Positions 6,735 to 7,968 of a DNA stretch of 7,968 nt are shown piece after piece. This DNA comes from Hyphomicrobiales bacterium (GTDB taxonomy: Bacteria > Pseudomonadota > Alphaproteobacteria > Rhizobiales > Aestuariivirgaceae). Location: NCBI GenBank assembly GCA_013002595.1, contig JABDJG010000083.1, positions 1-7,968 of the forward strand, given 5' to 3'. The translations under genes and the position numbers were made by a program. The notes beneath the pieces were generated by a model. The model saw nothing but the letters and a program-made list of their open reading frames with translations. It had not been told where the DNA came from and ran no database searches. The first letter of the stretch is position 1. Each line of letters begins with the position of its first letter.

Positions 6735-6766
6735 GACTTCTTCAACAGAATCGGCGGGAAGCTGCC
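6735..6766 (+). repeat. Right terminal inverted repeat of the IS1182 element
   Basis: GACTTCTTCAACA (6735-6747) is the reverse complement of the left-end core except for one base, and the match continues outward to CTGCC (6762-6766). It begins 104 bases after the transposase stop codon. Confidence 0.6.
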
Positions 6767-7022
6767 ATTCGCTGCGGTTGCACACTCTTCTGTTCAGCTA
6801 ACTATGCCGGACCTTAGGGCTGTAAAGCACAGTTCGCGTCTGGTGCATCGCACAACGGCTAGACAGCGCGAATGGCCGGTTGGGCCGAAAAGTGCGAATG
6901 CGGGTCTTTGTCGCAAGCTGGGCTCTCAGAAAACCATCCTTTTGAGTCCGCTTGACCCTTGATAACAGACTAAGATCGACAAGGCTCGGTTCTTCCGAGA
7001 TGTGCCAACTGCGGAAGTACCG
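6767..7022. other. Intergenic stretch without recognisable gene
   Basis: No frame here gives a recognisable protein. A small stem, CTCGG (6985-6989) with CCGAG (6995-6999), lies 23 bases beyond the stop codon of the minus-strand TPR relic and could help end that transcript, although no T-run follows. A 19-base stretch at 7000-7018 resembles 139-157. Confidence 0.45.
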
Positions 7023-7968
7023 CTAAGCCAGCAGAACAGACCGCGCCTGGTGCAGATCCGCGACTTTGAGCGTTTGCAACATCTGTTCGCCGACACCAAT
7101 AAGCCGATCAATTTCGGGGATTAATTCGGTGGATTTATCTCCACGGCCGACACGAGCCAATACTCGCCCACGGTCTGCGGCAAATTCTACCAACCCAAGC
7201 TTTTCTCGCGGGTAGAATGTAGCCAGCACATCAGCATGGCGTTCAGCCTCGTCATATTCACCTGCCTGCAAACAGGCATCGATAGCGAAAAGTCTAAAGT
7301 ATGTGTAGTTGTGGCTGACCGAGCCTTCTGCCAACAGGCCTTCTGCCTCAGCACAAGCTTCGTGCCGCTCTGTCTTTTCATTGGTGACAAGAGCGAGACC
7401 ACCCAGGATCTTCGGCCCAACAAAGGCCATTCCGGTATTACGGCAACCTTCGAGTGCCTTGCGTGCGGTCGCCAGTGCCGCAGCCTGATTGCCCTGAATA
7501 TGTTCGAGTTCGGCGAAATACAACAGTATCATCGGCTCAAACCGTTCAGCACCCAATTGGTGAACGAGCGCGAGTCCACGTTCGGCATGCTCACGGGCAG
7601 GGCCAATCTGTCCTTGAAACCGGTAGCACTCGAAGGCGGCATTGCGACCGATCAACTCGCCACGGCCATGTCCAACACGTTGCGCTAGTTCAATCGCTTC
7701 AAGCCCAATGTCCAGCGCCCTTCCAACCTCACCACACCACTTCAAAGTGAATGCCAGCATCGGCAGATTGGCTACGTGAATTCGACCAAAACCGTGCTCG
7801 CGGCTGATTGCAACGCATTCGGCAAATCGATCTGAGGCCGTGCGATAGCGGCCCCGCAGGTACTCCGCATCCGCCAATCCACCCAGGGCAGTAGCCTCCA
7901 GTTCGGCTGATCCTGATTTTCGCGCAAAGTCCAGCGCTGTGTAATTTTATAGCAGGCATGTCTCGTTG
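7023..7968 (-). pseudogene. C-terminal TPR part of a cyclase/ATPase-type regulator, interrupted by an ochre codon; cut by window edge
   Basis: The 307-codon open stretch from 7946 to the TAG at 7023-7025 is rich in TPR-like helices. It closely recalls the C-terminus of large rhizobial proteins that combine a class III cyclase domain, an AAA-type ATPase and a TPR tail: ARKSGSAELEATALGGLADA, then REHGFGRIHVANLPM, GAERFEP, TGMAFVGPKILGGLAL and SVSHNYTYFRLFAIDACL. None of the N-terminal domains is inside the window. An in-frame TAA at 7947-7949 is preceded by N-E-T-C-L-L and followed by N-Y-T-A-L-D-F-A; this fits the family pattern C-L-x-[E/Q]-H-x-x-A-L with the stop replacing E or Q, so homology appears to run across it. 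A single-base change of CAA or GAA would explain it. If the stop is real, translation from upstream ends here and the TPR domain is lost; the next internal start would be the TTG at 7877. Confidence 0.68.

Larger units (their letters stand above)
5151..6766 (+). mobile_element. Complete IS1182-family insertion sequence
   Basis: About 1.6 kb with one transposase gene and imperfect terminal inverted repeats at 5151-5182 and 6735-6766. The size, single DDE gene and end sequences containing TGTTGAA-x-AAGTC fit the IS1182 family. The outer limits rest on my repeat alignment (24 of 32 positions) and could be some bases too wide. The four bases outside each end (AAAC left, ATTC right) are not an obvious target duplication, so the element may be old, rearranged or mis-bounded. 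It separates the exported-protein gene from the cyclase-type TPR relic. Confidence 0.75.

Noticed and set aside
6432..6785. Minus-strand frame across the right end of the IS1182 element
   Set aside because: Antisense to the transposase C-terminus, which is clearly coding on the plus strand.

Overview
The window looks like a piece of an alphaproteobacterial chromosome or large replicon, most likely from the rhizobial order Hyphomicrobiales. This is inferred from moderately high GC, a class III adenylate cyclase fused to a TolB-N-like region and TPRs (a family strongly expanded in rhizobia), a relic of a second cyclase-type regulator, IS3- and IS1182-type insertion sequences, and small secreted proteins of a kind common in that group. 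No taxonomic marker gene is present.

Left part (1-2025): almost everything reads on the minus strand. At the left edge is the end of an IS3-family element with the first 25 codons of orfA. Then come a VOC/glyoxalase-fold protein and, 54 bases upstream of it, a tiny Cys-rich zinc-ribbon protein, probably one transcription unit. Next is an exported class II c-type cytochrome (c'/c556 type). Fifty-seven bases upstream of that lies a small exported Cys-rich protein whose reading frame is broken inside its signal peptide by one missing base in a homopolymer.

Middle part (2026-4945): about 630 bases with no convincing gene, but with a strong hairpin, lead to a full-length class III adenylate cyclase on the plus strand (cyclase domain, TolB-N-like middle, TPR tail, all catalytic residues present). 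It converges with a minus-strand gene for a small unrecognised exported protein. The short space between them carries two overlapping inverted repeats.

Right part (4946-7968): a complete IS1182-family element with an intact DDE transposase and imperfect terminal repeats of about 32 bases, then about 260 bases of apparently empty sequence. Last is the minus-strand C-terminal TPR part of a second cyclase/ATPase-type regulator, which carries an in-frame ochre codon and runs off the window.

Overall this is an accessory-type neighbourhood: two IS elements, two genes that look freshly damaged, and single-function genes not tied into one pathway. The cyclase would make cAMP in response to an unknown input sensed through its C-terminal half. 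The cytochrome and its Cys-rich neighbour would act in the periplasm. I see no clear defence system, biosynthetic cluster, CRISPR array, tRNA or rRNA. The most informative points are the two disrupted reading frames, because simple gene calling would miss or mis-start both genes.
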